A DNA stretch of 32,833 bases from an uncultured Lachnospiraceae bacterium (GCA_905234245.1 CAJOGN010000013.1:1-32833), one strand, 5' to 3'; positions 1 through 10,739 are shown, numbered from the stretch's first letter. The notes: generated from the sequence alone by a model not told the origin. Numbers and translations: made by a program.

Positions 1-69
1 GGAGATGGATGGTCAAGAGTATCAATTAAGGGTATTGAAGGATATATGAAGACAGAGTTCATACATTAA
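1..69 (+). CDS. C-terminal end of an SH3-domain protein (partial)
   Basis: An open frame enters from the left edge and stops at 67-69. Its 22 visible residues begin GDGWSRVSIKGIEGYMKTEF, which fits the last strands of a bacterial SH3 domain (pattern W-x-V, then G-x-x-G-Y/W-hydrophobic). Such domains usually sit at the end of secreted cell-wall hydrolases or carboxypeptidases, but nothing upstream is visible, so the enzyme type cannot be named. A clear intrinsic terminator follows 20 bases later, which supports this being the true end of a gene. Confidence 0.6.
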   Translation, partial: GDGWSRVSIKGIEGYMKTEFIH

Positions 70-89
70 TTCTTTGATTAGTGAATTCT

Positions 90-124
90 AGTAAGGAAAG
101 GTCTAAGGCCTTTCCTTACTTTTT
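90..124 (+). terminator. Rho-independent terminator after the SH3-domain gene
   Basis: There is a perfect 12-bp stem: AGTAAGGAAAGG at 90-101 pairs with CCTTTCCTTACT at 109-120 around a 7-base loop. Five T residues follow from 120. It ends only a few bases before the rluF ribosome binding site, so it separates the upstream gene from the rluF cluster. Confidence 0.88.
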
Positions 125-129
125 AATAT

Positions 130-141
130 GGAGGGAACATC

Positions 142-144
<3 letters not shown>
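130..144 (+). promoter_or_regulatory. Ribosome binding site that sets an ATT start for rluF
   Basis: GGAGGG at 130-135 lies 6 bases before ATT at 142-144. An ATG at 128-130 opens a frame that stops after seven codons. In the rluF frame there is no ATG, GTG or TTG between the upstream stop at 124-126 and the ATG at 169. That ATG has no Shine-Dalgarno sequence at a usable distance. Confidence 0.65.
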
Positions 145-2861
<2,717 letters not shown>

Positions 2862-2877
2862 TAAAGAAGGTAAGAAA

Positions 2878-3813
2878 ATGCCAATTAAGACAAAAGCCGA
2901 TTTGCCGGCAAATGCGATACTTGAACATGAGAATATATTTGTAATTGATGAGCAAAGAGCCTCTCACCAGGACATAAGACCTATTGAGATTGGAATCTTA
3001 AACCTTATGCCCCTAAAGGAGGATACTGAATTACAATTGCTTCGTTCTCTTTCAAATACACCGCTTCAGGTAGATATAACATTTCTTATGGTGACAAGTC
3101 ATGAGGCGAAGAATACATCGAAGAGCCACTTAGATGCATTCTACCAGTCCTATGATGATATTAAGGATATTAACCTTGATGGATTGATAATAACTGGTGC
3201 ACCGCTTGAGATGAATAGATACGAGGATGTGGACTACTGGGATGAGCTATGTAAGATTATGGAGTGGTCTAAGACTCATGTTACATCAACAATTCATCTA
3301 TGCTGGGGTGCGCAGGCTGCCTTGTATTATCACTATGGAATTGATAAGCAAGTAATGAATAAGAAGGTCTTCGGAATATACGAACATCATGTAAGAAATC
3401 GTAAGGTGCCCCTTGTTCGTGGCTTTGATGATATATTCTTAGCGCCACATTCAAGACATGCTGAGGTTCCTTATGATGTAATTGATAAGAATACTGACCT
3501 TATTATCTTAGCAGATTCTAAGGAGGCGGGAGTGCTCTTATGTATGTCTAATGATGGTAATCAGATATTCGTAATGGGGCACCCTGAATACGACAGATAT
3601 ACGCTGGATAGTGAATATAAGCGTGACTTAGCTAAGGGCCTTGAAATTGATATGCCGGTTAATTATTATCCGAATGATGATGTTAACAAGAAGCCACTGC
3701 TGCAGTGGAGAGCCCATGCTAACACACTTTATACTAATTGGCTTAACTACTATGTATATCAGCAGACGCCATATGAATTCATCGATAGTAACAGATTTAT
3801 TAAGAAAAAATAA
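2878..3813 (+). CDS. metA: Homoserine O-acyltransferase MetA, predicted to use acetyl-CoA
   Basis: MetA activates the hydroxyl of homoserine in the first committed step of methionine synthesis. The fold is glutamine-amidotransferase-like. The catalytic residues fall at the same numbers as in E. coli MetA: C142 in HLCWGAQAALY, and H235 and E237 in MGHPEYDRY. Length (311 residues) is normal. Residue 111 is glutamate (GAPLEMNRYE). Published structure and mutagenesis work on this family links Glu111 to acetyl-CoA and Gly111 to succinyl-CoA, so O-acetylhomoserine is the likely product despite the historical name succinyltransferase. The gene sits in the ligA-rho cluster. No S-box or T-box leader is visible; the 16-base gap leaves no room for one. 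Confidence 0.95.
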   Translation: MPIKTKADLPANAILEHENIFVIDEQRASHQDIRPIEIGILNLMPLKEDTELQLLRSLSNTPLQVDITFLMVTSHEAKNTSKSHLDAFYQSYDDIKDINLDGLIITGAPLEMNRYEDVDYWDELCKIMEWSKTHVTSTIHLCWGAQAALYYHYGIDKQVMNKKVFGIYEHHVRNRKVPLVRGFDDIFLAPHSRHAEVPYDVIDKNTDLIILADSKEAGVLLCMSNDGNQIFVMGHPEYDRYTLDSEYKRDLAKGLEIDMPVNYYPNDDVNKKPLLQWRAHANTLYTNWLNYYVYQQTPYEFIDSNRFIKKK

Positions 3814-3830
3814 TAGATATAGGAGATAAT

Positions 3831-5195
3831 ATGAGAGAAAAATTAGAAAGCCTATCCCTTGCAGTACTTAAGGAGTTGGCGAAAGAAAATGGAATTAAAG
3901 GAATATCTTCCATGAAGAAGAAGGATCTTGTTGAAGCTCTTCTTGTAATTAGTGAAGAGGAGGAGTCTTCTAAGAATAAGAAGGAAGATGCCAGCGCTAA
4001 AGAAGGGAGAAGTTCCAAGACGCGCAAAGATAATAAGGAAGATAAAGAGACAGACAAGGAGGAAGGCGCAGAACCATTAGGAAGAGTTGATGGAATTCTT
4101 GAGGTTCTTAATGATGGATACGGCTTCGTAAGATGTGCTAATTATCTTCCTGGAGAAGACGATGTATATGTGGCACCATCTCAGATTAGAAAGCTTAATC
4201 TTAAGACAGGTGACATCATCAAGGGAACTAAGAGACGTAATAATCCAACAGATAAGTTTGCTGCTCTTCAGATAGTTGAGACAGTTAATGATTATCCGCT
4301 AGAGGAAGCCATGAGAAGAAACAACTTCGAGGATTTGACGCCAGTATTTCCTGATGAGAGGATTCATCTAGAGCGTGAGAAGAGCTCTAATGCTATGAGA
4401 ATTGTGGACCTTATTTCGCCTATAGGTAAAGGACAGAGAGGTATGATTGTATCTCAGCCTAAGGCTGGTAAGACAACCCTGCTTAAGGAGATTGCTTCAT
4501 CTGTTAAGGAATCTAATCCTGACATGCACATTATTATTCTTCTGATTGATGAGCGTCCAGAGGAAGTAACTGATATTAAGGAAGCTATTGAGGGCAGAAA
4601 TGCCGAGGTTATATATTCAACATTTGACGAATTGCCAGAACACCATAAGAGGGTATCGGAAATGGTAATCGAGAGGGCAAAGCGTCTCGTTGAACATAAG
4701 CAGGATGTAATGATTCTTCTTGATTCAATTACAAGATTATCTCGTGCATATAACCTAACTGTTCCACCATCAGGTCGTACTTTGTCAGGTGGTCTAGATC
4801 CTGCAGCACTTCACATGCCTAAGCGTTTCTTCGGAGCTGCTAGAAATATGCGTGAGGGTGGTTCTCTTACAATCCTTGCAACAGCTCTTGTTGAGACAGG
4901 AAGTAAGATGGACGACGTTGTATTCGAGGAATTCAAGGGAACAGGTAATATGGAGCTTGTTCTTGACAGGAAGCTATCAGAGAAGAGAGTGTTCCCTGCA
5001 ATTGACATTGCGAAATCTGGTACGAGAAGAGAAGATAAGCTTCTTAGCGAGCAGGAGCTTAGGGCAGTAGATATTATGAGAAAAGGCCTTAATGGAATGC
5101 GAAGCGATGAGGCTGTTGAGAATATCCTGAACCTGTTTGCCAGAACAAAGAATAATGCTGAAGTCATTGCACAGGTTTGTAAGAGGAGACTGTAA
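3831..5195 (+). CDS. rho: Transcription termination factor Rho
   Basis: Rho is a hexameric RNA-dependent ATPase that ends transcription of untranslated RNA. Residues 1-40 form the N-terminal helical (Rho_N) domain. Residues ~41-80 are a highly charged linker rich in Lys, Glu and Asp. The RNA-binding cold-shock-like domain covers ~85-150 (DGYGFVR). The motor domain follows, with Walker A PKAGKTT at 210-216, the ERPEEVTD motif, Walker [18 protein letters not shown] and the arginine-finger region. At 454 residues it is slightly longer than E. coli Rho (419), mainly because of the linker. Such charged inserts are common in Clostridia and Actinobacteria. RBS AGGAG precedes ATG 3831. It is 17 bases after metA. 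Confidence 0.97.
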   Translation: MREKLESLSLAVLKELAKENGIKGISSMKKKDLVEALLVISEEEESSKNKKEDASAKEGRSSKTRKDNKEDKETDKEEGAEPLGRVDGILEVLNDGYGFVRCANYLPGEDDVYVAPSQIRKLNLKTGDIIKGTKRRNNPTDKFAALQIVETVNDYPLEEAMRRNNFEDLTPVFPDERIHLEREKSSNAMRIVDLISPIGKGQRGMIVSQPKAGKTTLLKEIASSVKESNPDMHIIILLIDERPEEVTDIKEAIEGRNAEVIYSTFDELPEHHKRVSEMVIERAKRLVEHKQDVMILLDSITRLSRAYNLTVPPSGRTLSGGLDPAALHMPKRFFGAARNMREGGSLTILATALVETGSKMDDVVFEEFKGTGNMELVLDRKLSEKRVFPAIDIAKSGTRREDKLLSEQELRAVDIMRKGLNGMRSDEAVENILNLFARTKNNAEVIAQVCKRRL

Positions 5196-5207
5196 TCGGA
5201 GTTGAAG

Positions 5208-6023
5208 ATGACAGATTATTTTGGCCAGGATGCATCGAAGCTAAGAGATAAGAAGCTGTGGCTTTTCGATATGGATGGGACTATCTATAACGAGAACAGG
5301 TTGTTTGACGGAACTCTAGAGCTTCTTAAGAGAATTGAAGAGCTAGGAGGCGAATGCGTATATGTAACCAATAATTCTTCCAAGGGTGTACCTGATTATG
5401 TTAATAAGGTCACCAGATTGGGAATAGAAGCTGATGAGAATAGCTTCTTCACATCGGCGCAGGCTTCCGTTCGTTATCTTAAGCAGAATTATAAGGGTAA
5501 GAAGGTGTATTGCCAGGGGACGAAGAGCCTTGTTAATGAGCTTCTTGCTTCTGGGATAGATGTTACTGAAGAGGTCGAGCCTGTTGACATCGTTATAATT
5601 GGATTCGATACAGAGCTTAGCACCCCTAAATTACGCAACACATGCGAGATATTAAGCACTCAGGATGTGGTATATCTTGCAACTCACCCTGACTGGGTAT
5701 GCCCAGTATCCTTTGGATATGTACCTGATTGTGGTTCTATATGTCAAATGCTAAAAAATGCCACAGGCAAATGGCCTAAGTTCATTGGCAAACCAGAGCC
5801 TAATATGATTAATATTGCCATGGACATGAGGAATCGATCCATTGAGGAGACAGTGGTAGTTGGAGACAGGATTTATACTGATATTACCTCTGGCTACAAT
5901 GCAGGAGTTACGACTATATGTGTCCTGACAGGGGAATCTACCATAGATGATATTAGTAAAAGCGATATTAAACCAACTTACACATTTCATAGTGTCAAGG
6001 AGATTCTTGCTGCAATAAGCTAA
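5208..6023 (+). CDS. HAD-superfamily hydrolase, subfamily IIA (NagD/AraL-like phosphatase)
   Basis: All four HAD motifs are present. Motif I is FDMDGT with nucleophile D21 and acid D23. Motif II is TNNSS. The lysine motif is GKPEP, and motif IV is GDRIYTDI. A cap domain lies between motifs II and III, as in class IIA (NagD, AraL, phosphoglycolate and p-nitrophenyl phosphatases). The natural substrate cannot be read from sequence; a sugar phosphate or nucleotide is likely. I chose ATG 5208 because GGAG at 5198-5201 is 6 bases upstream; a TTG at 5202 is also in frame but too close to that site. The gene is 12 bases after rho and ends the first cluster. Confidence 0.88.
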   Translation: MTDYFGQDASKLRDKKLWLFDMDGTIYNENRLFDGTLELLKRIEELGGECVYVTNNSSKGVPDYVNKVTRLGIEADENSFFTSAQASVRYLKQNYKGKKVYCQGTKSLVNELLASGIDVTEEVEPVDIVIIGFDTELSTPKLRNTCEILSTQDVVYLATHPDWVCPVSFGYVPDCGSICQMLKNATGKWPKFIGKPEPNMINIAMDMRNRSIEETVVVGDRIYTDITSGYNAGVTTICVLTGESTIDDISKSDIKPTYTFHSVKEILAAIS

Positions 6024-6033
6024 GATACGCCGT

Positions 6034-6058
6034 AAATGTTGTTTTTTTACATTTTTTA
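6034..6058 (+). terminator. Possible weak terminator after the HAD gene
   Basis: AAATGT at 6034-6039 can pair with ACATTT at 6049-6054, with T-rich sequence in the loop and after the stem. The stem is short and AT-rich, so support is weak. Its position between the HAD stop and the rpmE promoter makes biological sense. Confidence 0.35.
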
Positions 6059-6059
6059 C

Positions 6060-6088
6060 TTGCATATTTCCCCGGTTCGTGATATAGT
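6060..6088 (+). promoter_or_regulatory. Candidate rpmE promoter
   Basis: TTGCAT at 6060-6065 and TATAGT at 6083-6088 are 17 bases apart. The -35 match is modest (3 of 6) and the -10 is 5 of 6. It lies about 100 bases before rpmE and would produce a transcript with a structured leader. Confidence 0.5.
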
Positions 6089-6121
6089 TAATAAGCTGTT
6101 TATCGGGATGTAAATAGTTAT

Positions 6122-6166
6122 TGGCGTAAGCCATCTTAACCGCACAAATAATGGTCGGAAACCATT
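6122..6166 (+). promoter_or_regulatory. Structured 5' leader of rpmE (two hairpins)
   Basis: Two perfect hairpins precede the rpmE RBS. TGGC/GCCA at 6122-6133 closes on a GTAA (GNRA-type) loop. AATGGT at 6150-6155 pairs with ACCATT at 6161-6166 around CGGAA. Ribosomal protein L31 genes in Firmicutes are known to carry structured leaders thought to mediate autoregulation. Whether this belongs to that class needs a covariance search. Confidence 0.4.
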
Positions 6167-6188
6167 AGAATTAGAGAGGTGAAAGAAA

Positions 6189-6392
6189 ATGAGAGAAGGA
6201 ATCCATCCAGATTATTACCAGGCTACAGTAACATGTAACTGCGGTAACACATTTGTAACAGGATCTACAAAAGAGAATATCCACGTGGAAATTTGCTCTA
6301 AGTGTCATCCATTCTATACTGGACAACAGAAGGCAACACAAGCTCGTGGACGTATTGATAAGTTCAATAAGAAGTATGGTATTGAACAATAA
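6189..6392 (+). CDS. rpmE: 50S ribosomal protein L31, zinc-binding (C+) form
   Basis: L31 is a 67-residue large-subunit protein that helps bridge the two ribosomal subunits. The sequence opens [10 protein letters not shown] and holds the zinc ligands C16-x-C18 and C36-x-x-C39, so this is the C+ type A form and not the zinc-independent RpmE2. RBS GAGAGGTG lies just upstream. The gene stands alone between a promoter with a structured leader and a terminator. Confidence 0.97.
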   Translation: MREGIHPDYYQATVTCNCGNTFVTGSTKENIHVEICSKCHPFYTGQQKATQARGRIDKFNKKYGIEQ

Positions 6393-6407
6393 TAAGAAAC
6401 TGTTGGT

Positions 6408-6440
6408 AGGGTTGAGGGTTTCCTCAGCCTTATCTTTTTA
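6408..6440 (+). terminator. Rho-independent terminator after rpmE
   Basis: AGGGTTGAGG at 6408-6417 pairs with CCTCAGCCTT at 6422-6431, with G-T wobbles and a GTTT loop. The T-rich run ATCTTTTTATT follows. Confidence 0.78.
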
Positions 6441-6470
6441 TTAGCATGAATTTGACGAGGCTTAGACGAT

Positions 6471-7490
6471 ATGAAGTACTCAGGAATTGGTGGACAAGCT
6501 GTAATGGAAGGTGTCATGATGAAGAATGGCCGGGATTATGCCGTTGCAGTTAGGACGCCTAGTGGTAAGATTGAGATTAACAAAGACAAAACAAAAGGCA
6601 ATAGAGAGACTGTTAATAAGATACCCCTTGTAAGAGGAGTGGTAGCTTTCGTTGATTCTCTTGTGCTTGGAATATCTACCCTTATGCTTTCCGCTTCCTA
6701 CTATGAAGAGGAATTCACAGGGGAGAAGGCAGAGGATGCTGAGGAATCCCAGACAGAGACTGCCCAGAATATAGAGGAAGTAGAGGCCACGAAGGAAGAT
6801 GCTACTGAGGAAGTTGTGGTACATGATAAGACCTTAGAAGACGATAAGGCAGATGGCAAGGAGAAGAAGGGCCAGGCAATTGAGATTGTTGTTACGGTTA
6901 TGATATCAACTGTAGTGGCGCTGGCTTTATTCCTGCTACTTCCGTACGCTGTATCTAAGCTTCTAACTAATTGGATTGGCTATCCTAGTCTGTTAGCGCT
7001 AATTGAAGGCGTTGTGAGAGTAGGAGTATTTATTCTATACGTATTTGCCATATCCCATATGCCTGATATCAAGAGGGTGTTTATGTACCATGGCGCTGAA
7101 CACAAGTGCATTAACTGTATTGAGCATGGACTAGAGCTCAATGTGGAAAATGTTAAGAGCAGCACCAGATTTCACAAGCGATGCGGTACTTCCTTCTTAG
7201 TTATTGTGCTTATTATTAGTATAATTGTATTCATGTTCATAAGATTCGACAATAACTTCATTCAGCTTGGGTGCAGACTGCTTCTTGTGCCAGTCATAGC
7301 GGGAATCTCCTACGAATTCCTAAGGCTTGCCGGAAGATATGATAACTGGTTCGTCAATGCATTAAGTAAACCAGGAATATGGGTGCAGCACCTTACAACA
7401 GTTGAGCCAGAAGAAGAGATGATTGAAGTTGGAATCAAGAGTGTGGAAGCAGTATTTGACTGGAAGAAATTCCTAGAAGACTATGAATAG
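6471..7490 (+). CDS. DUF1385 membrane protein (YqhQ-like)
   Basis: The opening GIGGQAVMEGVMMKNG and the central YHGAEHKCINCIEHG are hallmarks of the DUF1385 family, which includes B. subtilis YqhQ. Its function is not established. The N-terminal ~70 residues contain one hydrophobic segment. A very acidic linker (~74-128, rich in Glu and Asp) follows. Four likely membrane helices then lie near 136-165, 175-196, 243-262 and 268-290, with the conserved His/Cys-rich motif between helices two and three. The association with rpmE upstream and prmC-prfA downstream recurs in Clostridia, which hints at a link to translation or membrane quality control, but this is inference. The stop is 8 bases before prmC. 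Confidence 0.85.
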   Translation: MKYSGIGGQAVMEGVMMKNGRDYAVAVRTPSGKIEINKDKTKGNRETVNKIPLVRGVVAFVDSLVLGISTLMLSASYYEEEFTGEKAEDAEESQTETAQNIEEVEATKEDATEEVVVHDKTLEDDKADGKEKKGQAIEIVVTVMISTVVALALFLLLPYAVSKLLTNWIGYPSLLALIEGVVRVGVFILYVFAISHMPDIKRVFMYHGAEHKCINCIEHGLELNVENVKSSTRFHKRCGTSFLVIVLIISIIVFMFIRFDNNFIQLGCRLLLVPVIAGISYEFLRLAGRYDNWFVNALSKPGIWVQHLTTVEPEEEMIEVGIKSVEAVFDWKKFLEDYE

Positions 7491-7498
7491 CTAAGATT

Positions 7499-8359
7499 AT
7501 GACATTAGAAGGATGCCTTAAGGAAGGTGTAAGTAAGCTACAATCTAATAATATTCATGACTGTGACGCTGACGCATTTGCCCTGCTTGAAGAGGTAACT
7601 AGCGTAACAAGAAGCGATTATTTCCTTAGGAAATGTGATGAGATTACTAATGGCGATTACAACGCCTATATGAAGCTTATAGACTTAAGATGTGAGCATA
7701 TTCCACTTCAGCATATTATAGGGAAGGCTAATTTCTACGGCTATGAATTTACAGTTAATTCTAATGTGTTAATTCCAAGGCAGGACACTGAGATTGTAGT
7801 TGAGCATGTCCTGGCCTTGCCCCAGGGGGATTCTGTTTTGGATATGTGCTGTGGCAGTGGATGCATTGGAATTACAATTTATCTGGAAAATGTTAAAAGA
7901 GGAATTAATACTTTAGTGACTGCATCAGATATATCGTCTAAGGCTCTTGAGGTTACTCGTAAGAATGTTGATAAACTGATAGGCGATAATGACACATTTC
8001 GTATAGTAGAGTCAGATTTATTTGATAATATTGATGGGGAATTTAGCATAATTGTATGCAATCCGCCGTATATCCCAACAAAGGATATTGATGAATTGGA
8101 GATAGAAGTAAGAAAGCACGATCCATTTCTTGCCTTAGATGGTGATGAAGATGGGCTTAGCTTCTACAGAAGGATAATTCCTAAGGCGAGAGAGTATCTT
8201 AAGCCTGATGGATATCTGTGTTTTGAGATTGGATATAATCAGGGTGAGCCTGTAAGCAGGCTTATGATTGAAAATGGATATAAGGATGTTGAAGTTCATA
8301 AGGATTTGGGTGGACTTGACAGATTAGTTATAGGAGGAATGACATGTTCGATAAATTAG
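7499..8359 (+). CDS. prmC: Release factor glutamine methyltransferase PrmC
   Basis: PrmC N5-methylates the glutamine of the GGQ motif in release factors RF1 and RF2 using S-adenosylmethionine. The SAM-binding motif is [13 protein letters not shown]. The catalytic NPPY tetrad is at 188-191 (CNPPYIP). The N-terminal helical domain and the PRQDTE motif are also as expected. At 286 residues it is full length. Its substrate gene prfA overlaps its 3' end by 16 bases, so enzyme and substrate are coupled. The start has no clear Shine-Dalgarno sequence and lies 8 bases after the DUF1385 stop, suggesting translational coupling. Confidence 0.95.
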   Translation: MTLEGCLKEGVSKLQSNNIHDCDADAFALLEEVTSVTRSDYFLRKCDEITNGDYNAYMKLIDLRCEHIPLQHIIGKANFYGYEFTVNSNVLIPRQDTEIVVEHVLALPQGDSVLDMCCGSGCIGITIYLENVKRGINTLVTASDISSKALEVTRKNVDKLIGDNDTFRIVESDLFDNIDGEFSIIVCNPPYIPTKDIDELEIEVRKHDPFLALDGDEDGLSFYRRIIPKAREYLKPDGYLCFEIGYNQGEPVSRLMIENGYKDVEVHKDLGGLDRLVIGGMTCSIN

Positions 8360-9420
8360 AAGACCTTGTTACTAGATATGAAGAGGTAATGAGCTTATTA
8401 TCAGAGCCTGATGTTGCTAATGATAATAATAGATTCAAAGCGCTTATGAAGGAACAAAGCGAATTGGCTCCTATTGTTAAGGCATATCAGGAGTATAAGA
8501 AGCACAAAGAGAATATCGAGGATTCATTAGCACTTCTAGAGGAGGAAAGCGACGAGGAAATGCGTGAGCTTGCCAAGGAAGAGCTTAATGATTCTAAGAA
8601 GAGGGTAGAAGAGCTAGAAGAAGAGCTTAAGATATTGCTTCTTCCTAAGGATCCTAATGATGATAAGAACGTAGTTGTTGAGATAAGATCGGCAGCAGGT
8701 GGCGATGAATCGGCACTATTTGCGGCTGAATTATACCGTATGTATACACATTATGCTGAAGGCAGAGGCTGGAAGGTTGAATTAGCTGAGCTTGAAGAGA
8801 TAGGAATTGGTGGAATTAAGTTCGTATCCTTTATCGTTAATGGTGATGGAGCATATTCTGTTCTAAAATATGAATCAGGTGTTCACAGAGTACAGAGAGT
8901 ACCTAAGACAGAATCTGGCGGAAGAATCCACACTTCAACAGCTACAGTATCAGTTATGCCTGAGGCAGAAGAGATTGATATTGAGATCGATGAGAAGGAT
9001 ATAAGAATCGACGTTATGCGTGCATCTGGAAATGGTGGACAGTGCGTAAATACAACAGATTCGGCGGTCAGACTTACTTATTATCCAGAGAATATTGTTA
9101 TCTATTCTCAGACAGAGAAATCACAGCTGCAGAATAAGAATAAGGCTTACGCTTTACTTAGAACTAAGCTATACGATTTACAGATGCAGCGTAAGATTGC
9201 TGAGGAATCGGCAGAGAAGCTAAGCCAGATAGGTACTGGAGACCGTTCTGAGAAGATAAGAACCTATAATTTCCCAGACGGAAGGGTAACGGACCACAGA
9301 ATTAACCTTACCTTATACAAGTTAGATAAAATTCTTAACGGAGATTTGCAGGAGATTATTGATGCTCTAATCGCAGCAGACCAGGCTGCCAAATTGCTTA
9401 AGATGAATGAAAGTGCGTAA
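8344..9420 (+). CDS. prfA: Peptide chain release factor 1
   Basis: RF1 recognises UAA and UAG stop codons and triggers peptide release. The GGQ motif is at 231-233 ([18 protein letters not shown]). The stop-codon-reading P-x-T tripeptide is PKT in [15 protein letters not shown], which marks RF1 rather than RF2. An acidic coiled-coil N-terminal domain (~30-100) is present and the length (358) is typical. AGGAGG at 8332-8337 lies 6 bases before ATG 8344, inside the end of prmC. The residue after GGQ is Cys where many RF1 proteins have His; I believe this is usual for Lachnospiraceae. Confidence 0.97.
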   Translation: MFDKLEDLVTRYEEVMSLLSEPDVANDNNRFKALMKEQSELAPIVKAYQEYKKHKENIEDSLALLEEESDEEMRELAKEELNDSKKRVEELEEELKILLLPKDPNDDKNVVVEIRSAAGGDESALFAAELYRMYTHYAEGRGWKVELAELEEIGIGGIKFVSFIVNGDGAYSVLKYESGVHRVQRVPKTESGGRIHTSTATVSVMPEAEEIDIEIDEKDIRIDVMRASGNGGQCVNTTDSAVRLTYYPENIVIYSQTEKSQLQNKNKAYALLRTKLYDLQMQRKIAEESAEKLSQIGTGDRSEKIRTYNFPDGRVTDHRINLTLYKLDKILNGDLQEIIDALIAADQAAKLLKMNESA

Positions 9421-9429
9421 ATTACTTGC

Positions 9430-9495
9430 GCTCCTTGCTTCAAGGTCTGTACGCTCATCGGGAAAATCGCTTAACAGACCTTGAAGCAAAGGAGC
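9430..9495 (+). repeat. 21-bp inverted repeat downstream of prfA
   Basis: The arms at 9430-9450 and 9474-9495 are complementary over 21 bp with one bulged A (core GCTTCAAGGTCTGT against ACAGACCTTGAAGC). The loop is 23 bases. No T run follows, so it is not a standard intrinsic terminator, though it lies where one would be expected. The loop-side sequence GTACGCTCATCGGGA (9449-9463) recurs imperfectly just outside the right arm as GTACGCTGATGGGA (9507-9520). It could be a Rho- or processing-related 3' structure, or part of an inserted element. Confidence 0.75.
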
Positions 9496-9526
9496 TGAAT
9501 AAAATTGTACGCTGATGGGATTGTTG

Positions 9527-9768
9527 TATAGAACACTTTTCGTCTGATATTATGTTTTTAACCTTAATTCGAGCTTAGAATATGTTAGTAATTGAACAAT
9601 TGAGGGAAATTTTCGCCAGGGATGGCGAAAATAGGTCTGAGTGGTCCGGACGACTGTCGAAGACCGGTTCCCGACATACTTTCAATTGTCTTTTGGCATC
9701 AATTACTTACATATTCTTAGTGAAGAATTATCAGTTAAAAACATAATTTCAGATAAAAAGTGTGTATA
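9527..9768. repeat. About 242-base imperfect inverted repeat with a branched core (MITE-like or structured RNA)
   Basis: The outer arms (9527-9603 and 9682-9768) pair over nearly their whole length. ACACTTTT 9533-9540 pairs with 9756-9763. TCTGA 9543-9547 pairs with 9749-9753. A perfect 14 bp links 9549-9562 to 9734-9747. 9574-9595 pairs with 9699-9720 at 20 of 22 positions, and 9596-9603 with 9682-9689. Between the arms is a GC-richer core of about 70 bases. There GGGAA 9604-9608 pairs with TTCCC 9668-9672 and encloses two hairpins: a 10-bp stem (9609-9618 with 9623-9632, loop GGGA), and GGTCT 9634-9638 with AGACC 9661-9665. There is no coding frame. With the 9430-9495 repeat it fills the 413-base gap between prfA and asp23. 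Confidence 0.8.
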
Positions 9769-9784
9769 AATATAAAACTATTTG

Positions 9785-9793
9785 TGCTATAAT
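9785..9793 (+). promoter_or_regulatory. Extended -10 promoter for asp23
   Basis: TGC directly precedes a perfect TATAAT at 9788-9793, forming an extended -10 element 41 bases before asp23. No good -35 is seen at 17 bases (TATAAA at 9765-9770). That stretch overlaps the outer right arm of the long inverted repeat, so the repeat may supply part of the promoter. Confidence 0.65.
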
Positions 9794-9833
9794 AACATAG
9801 ATTGAGAATTGAGATTATATGGAGGCATGAGTT

Positions 9834-10199
9834 ATGGCTGAAGATAGTATGGTATTTATGGTTAATGAAGGTGTTAGCGTAGCTGGAGAGGTAATGTCTA
9901 TTATTGCGGGACTTTCTGCTACTGAGATAGATGGAGTTGACTCTCTTGCTGGTAATCTTACTAATGATATGATTACTAAGTCAAGCCCAAGCAAATTGGC
10001 GAAGGGTGTTAGAATCATTGGTGATGACAATAATAATATTAAGATTAAGATGGCTCTTAACTTAAGCTACGGATATGAGATTCCTAAGCTATGTGAGCAG
10101 GTTCAAGAGAAGGTTAAATCCACAATTGAGAGCATGACTGGCATGAATGTTGGAAGCATTGATATCAAGATTGCCAGTGTAATTAATGAGACAGATTAA
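9834..10199 (+). CDS. Asp23/Gls24 family protein
   Basis: This is a 121-residue Asp23/Gls24 (DUF322) protein. The GEVMSIIAGLSATEIDGVDSL start, central VRIIGDD and later LNLSYGYEIPKLCEQVQEKVK match the family, including B. subtilis YqhY and YloU. Members in this chromosomal position, next to nusB, are linked in B. subtilis to control of fatty-acid synthesis (acetyl-CoA carboxylase); others are envelope-stress proteins. No signal peptide or membrane segment is present, so it is cytoplasmic. GGAGG at 9821-9825 precedes ATG 9834 by 8 bases; an ATG at 9827 is out of frame and ends at once. It is likely transcribed from its own promoter, with a terminator before nusB. Confidence 0.9.
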   Translation: MAEDSMVFMVNEGVSVAGEVMSIIAGLSATEIDGVDSLAGNLTNDMITKSSPSKLAKGVRIIGDDNNNIKIKMALNLSYGYEIPKLCEQVQEKVKSTIESMTGMNVGSIDIKIASVINETD

Positions 10200-10211
10200 T
10201 CTATATTTAGT

Positions 10212-10240
10212 TTCACATTTACAGTCAAATAATGTATAAT
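10212..10240 (+). promoter_or_regulatory. Strong promoter for the nusB operon
   Basis: TTCACA (10212-10217, 5 of 6) and a perfect TATAAT (10235-10240) are separated by 17 bases. It lies just after the asp23 stop and would start the long nusB-to-recN transcript. The predicted start point falls inside the hairpin at 10242-10263. Confidence 0.78.
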
Positions 10241-10241
10241 T

Positions 10242-10268
10242 TAGGGTGTCGTATGACGCCCTATTTTA
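10242..10268 (+). terminator. Hairpin terminator after asp23, overlapping the nusB transcription start
   Basis: TAGGGTGTC (10242-10250) pairs with GACGCCCTA (10255-10263), one G-T wobble, loop GTAT, followed by TTTTAA. A transcript reading through from asp23 would form it in full. RNA starting at the adjacent promoter would begin within the left arm and so could not, letting the new transcript escape. Confidence 0.6.
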
Positions 10269-10291
10269 ATACCTTTTAAGGAGGCATATTT

Positions 10292-10702
10292 ATGTCGAAG
10301 CGACAATTCAGAATCGAAGTGTTCAAAGGTGTATTCTCATCGGCATTCTATGATGATGAAGAGAAGGAGACTCAGCTTGAGCAGCTCTTCAATCAGGATG
10401 TTCAATATGACAAGCTTGCGTTAAGCGAGAAGGAAAGTAAGGAAGCTAATGCAAAATGTCAGGATATACTTAATAATATAAGCGAAATAGACAAGGCAAT
10501 CGAGAAAGCCCTTGATAATTGGAGTATTAATCGAATTGGCAAGGTGGAACTTGCAATTCTTCGCGTTGCCGTATATGAGATACAATATGACAAGTTAGAG
10601 CCTGCAATTGCAATTAATGAGGCAGTAGAGATTGCCAAGGAATACGGAGGCGACAAGTCAGGAGCCTTTGTTAACGGCATATTAGCCAAAATCGCCAATT
10701 AA
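10292..10702 (+). CDS. nusB: Transcription antitermination factor NusB
   Basis: NusB (136 residues) is an all-helical RNA-binding protein. It pairs with NusE (ribosomal protein S10) at boxA sites to prevent early termination in rRNA operons. The C-terminal half carries the family signature: NWSINRIGKVELAILRVAVYEI, then AINEAVEIAKEYGGDKSGAFVNGILAKI. AAGGAGG at 10278-10284 precedes ATG 10292 by 7 bases. It opens the long operon that runs to recN. In B. subtilis folD lies between nusB and xseA; here it is absent. Confidence 0.96.
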   Translation: MSKRQFRIEVFKGVFSSAFYDDEEKETQLEQLFNQDVQYDKLALSEKESKEANAKCQDILNNISEIDKAIEKALDNWSINRIGKVELAILRVAVYEIQYDKLEPAIAINEAVEIAKEYGGDKSGAFVNGILAKIAN

Positions 10703-10739
10703 TTGTGCCAGATTATAGTATGGGAGTAAATGCTAAGAT

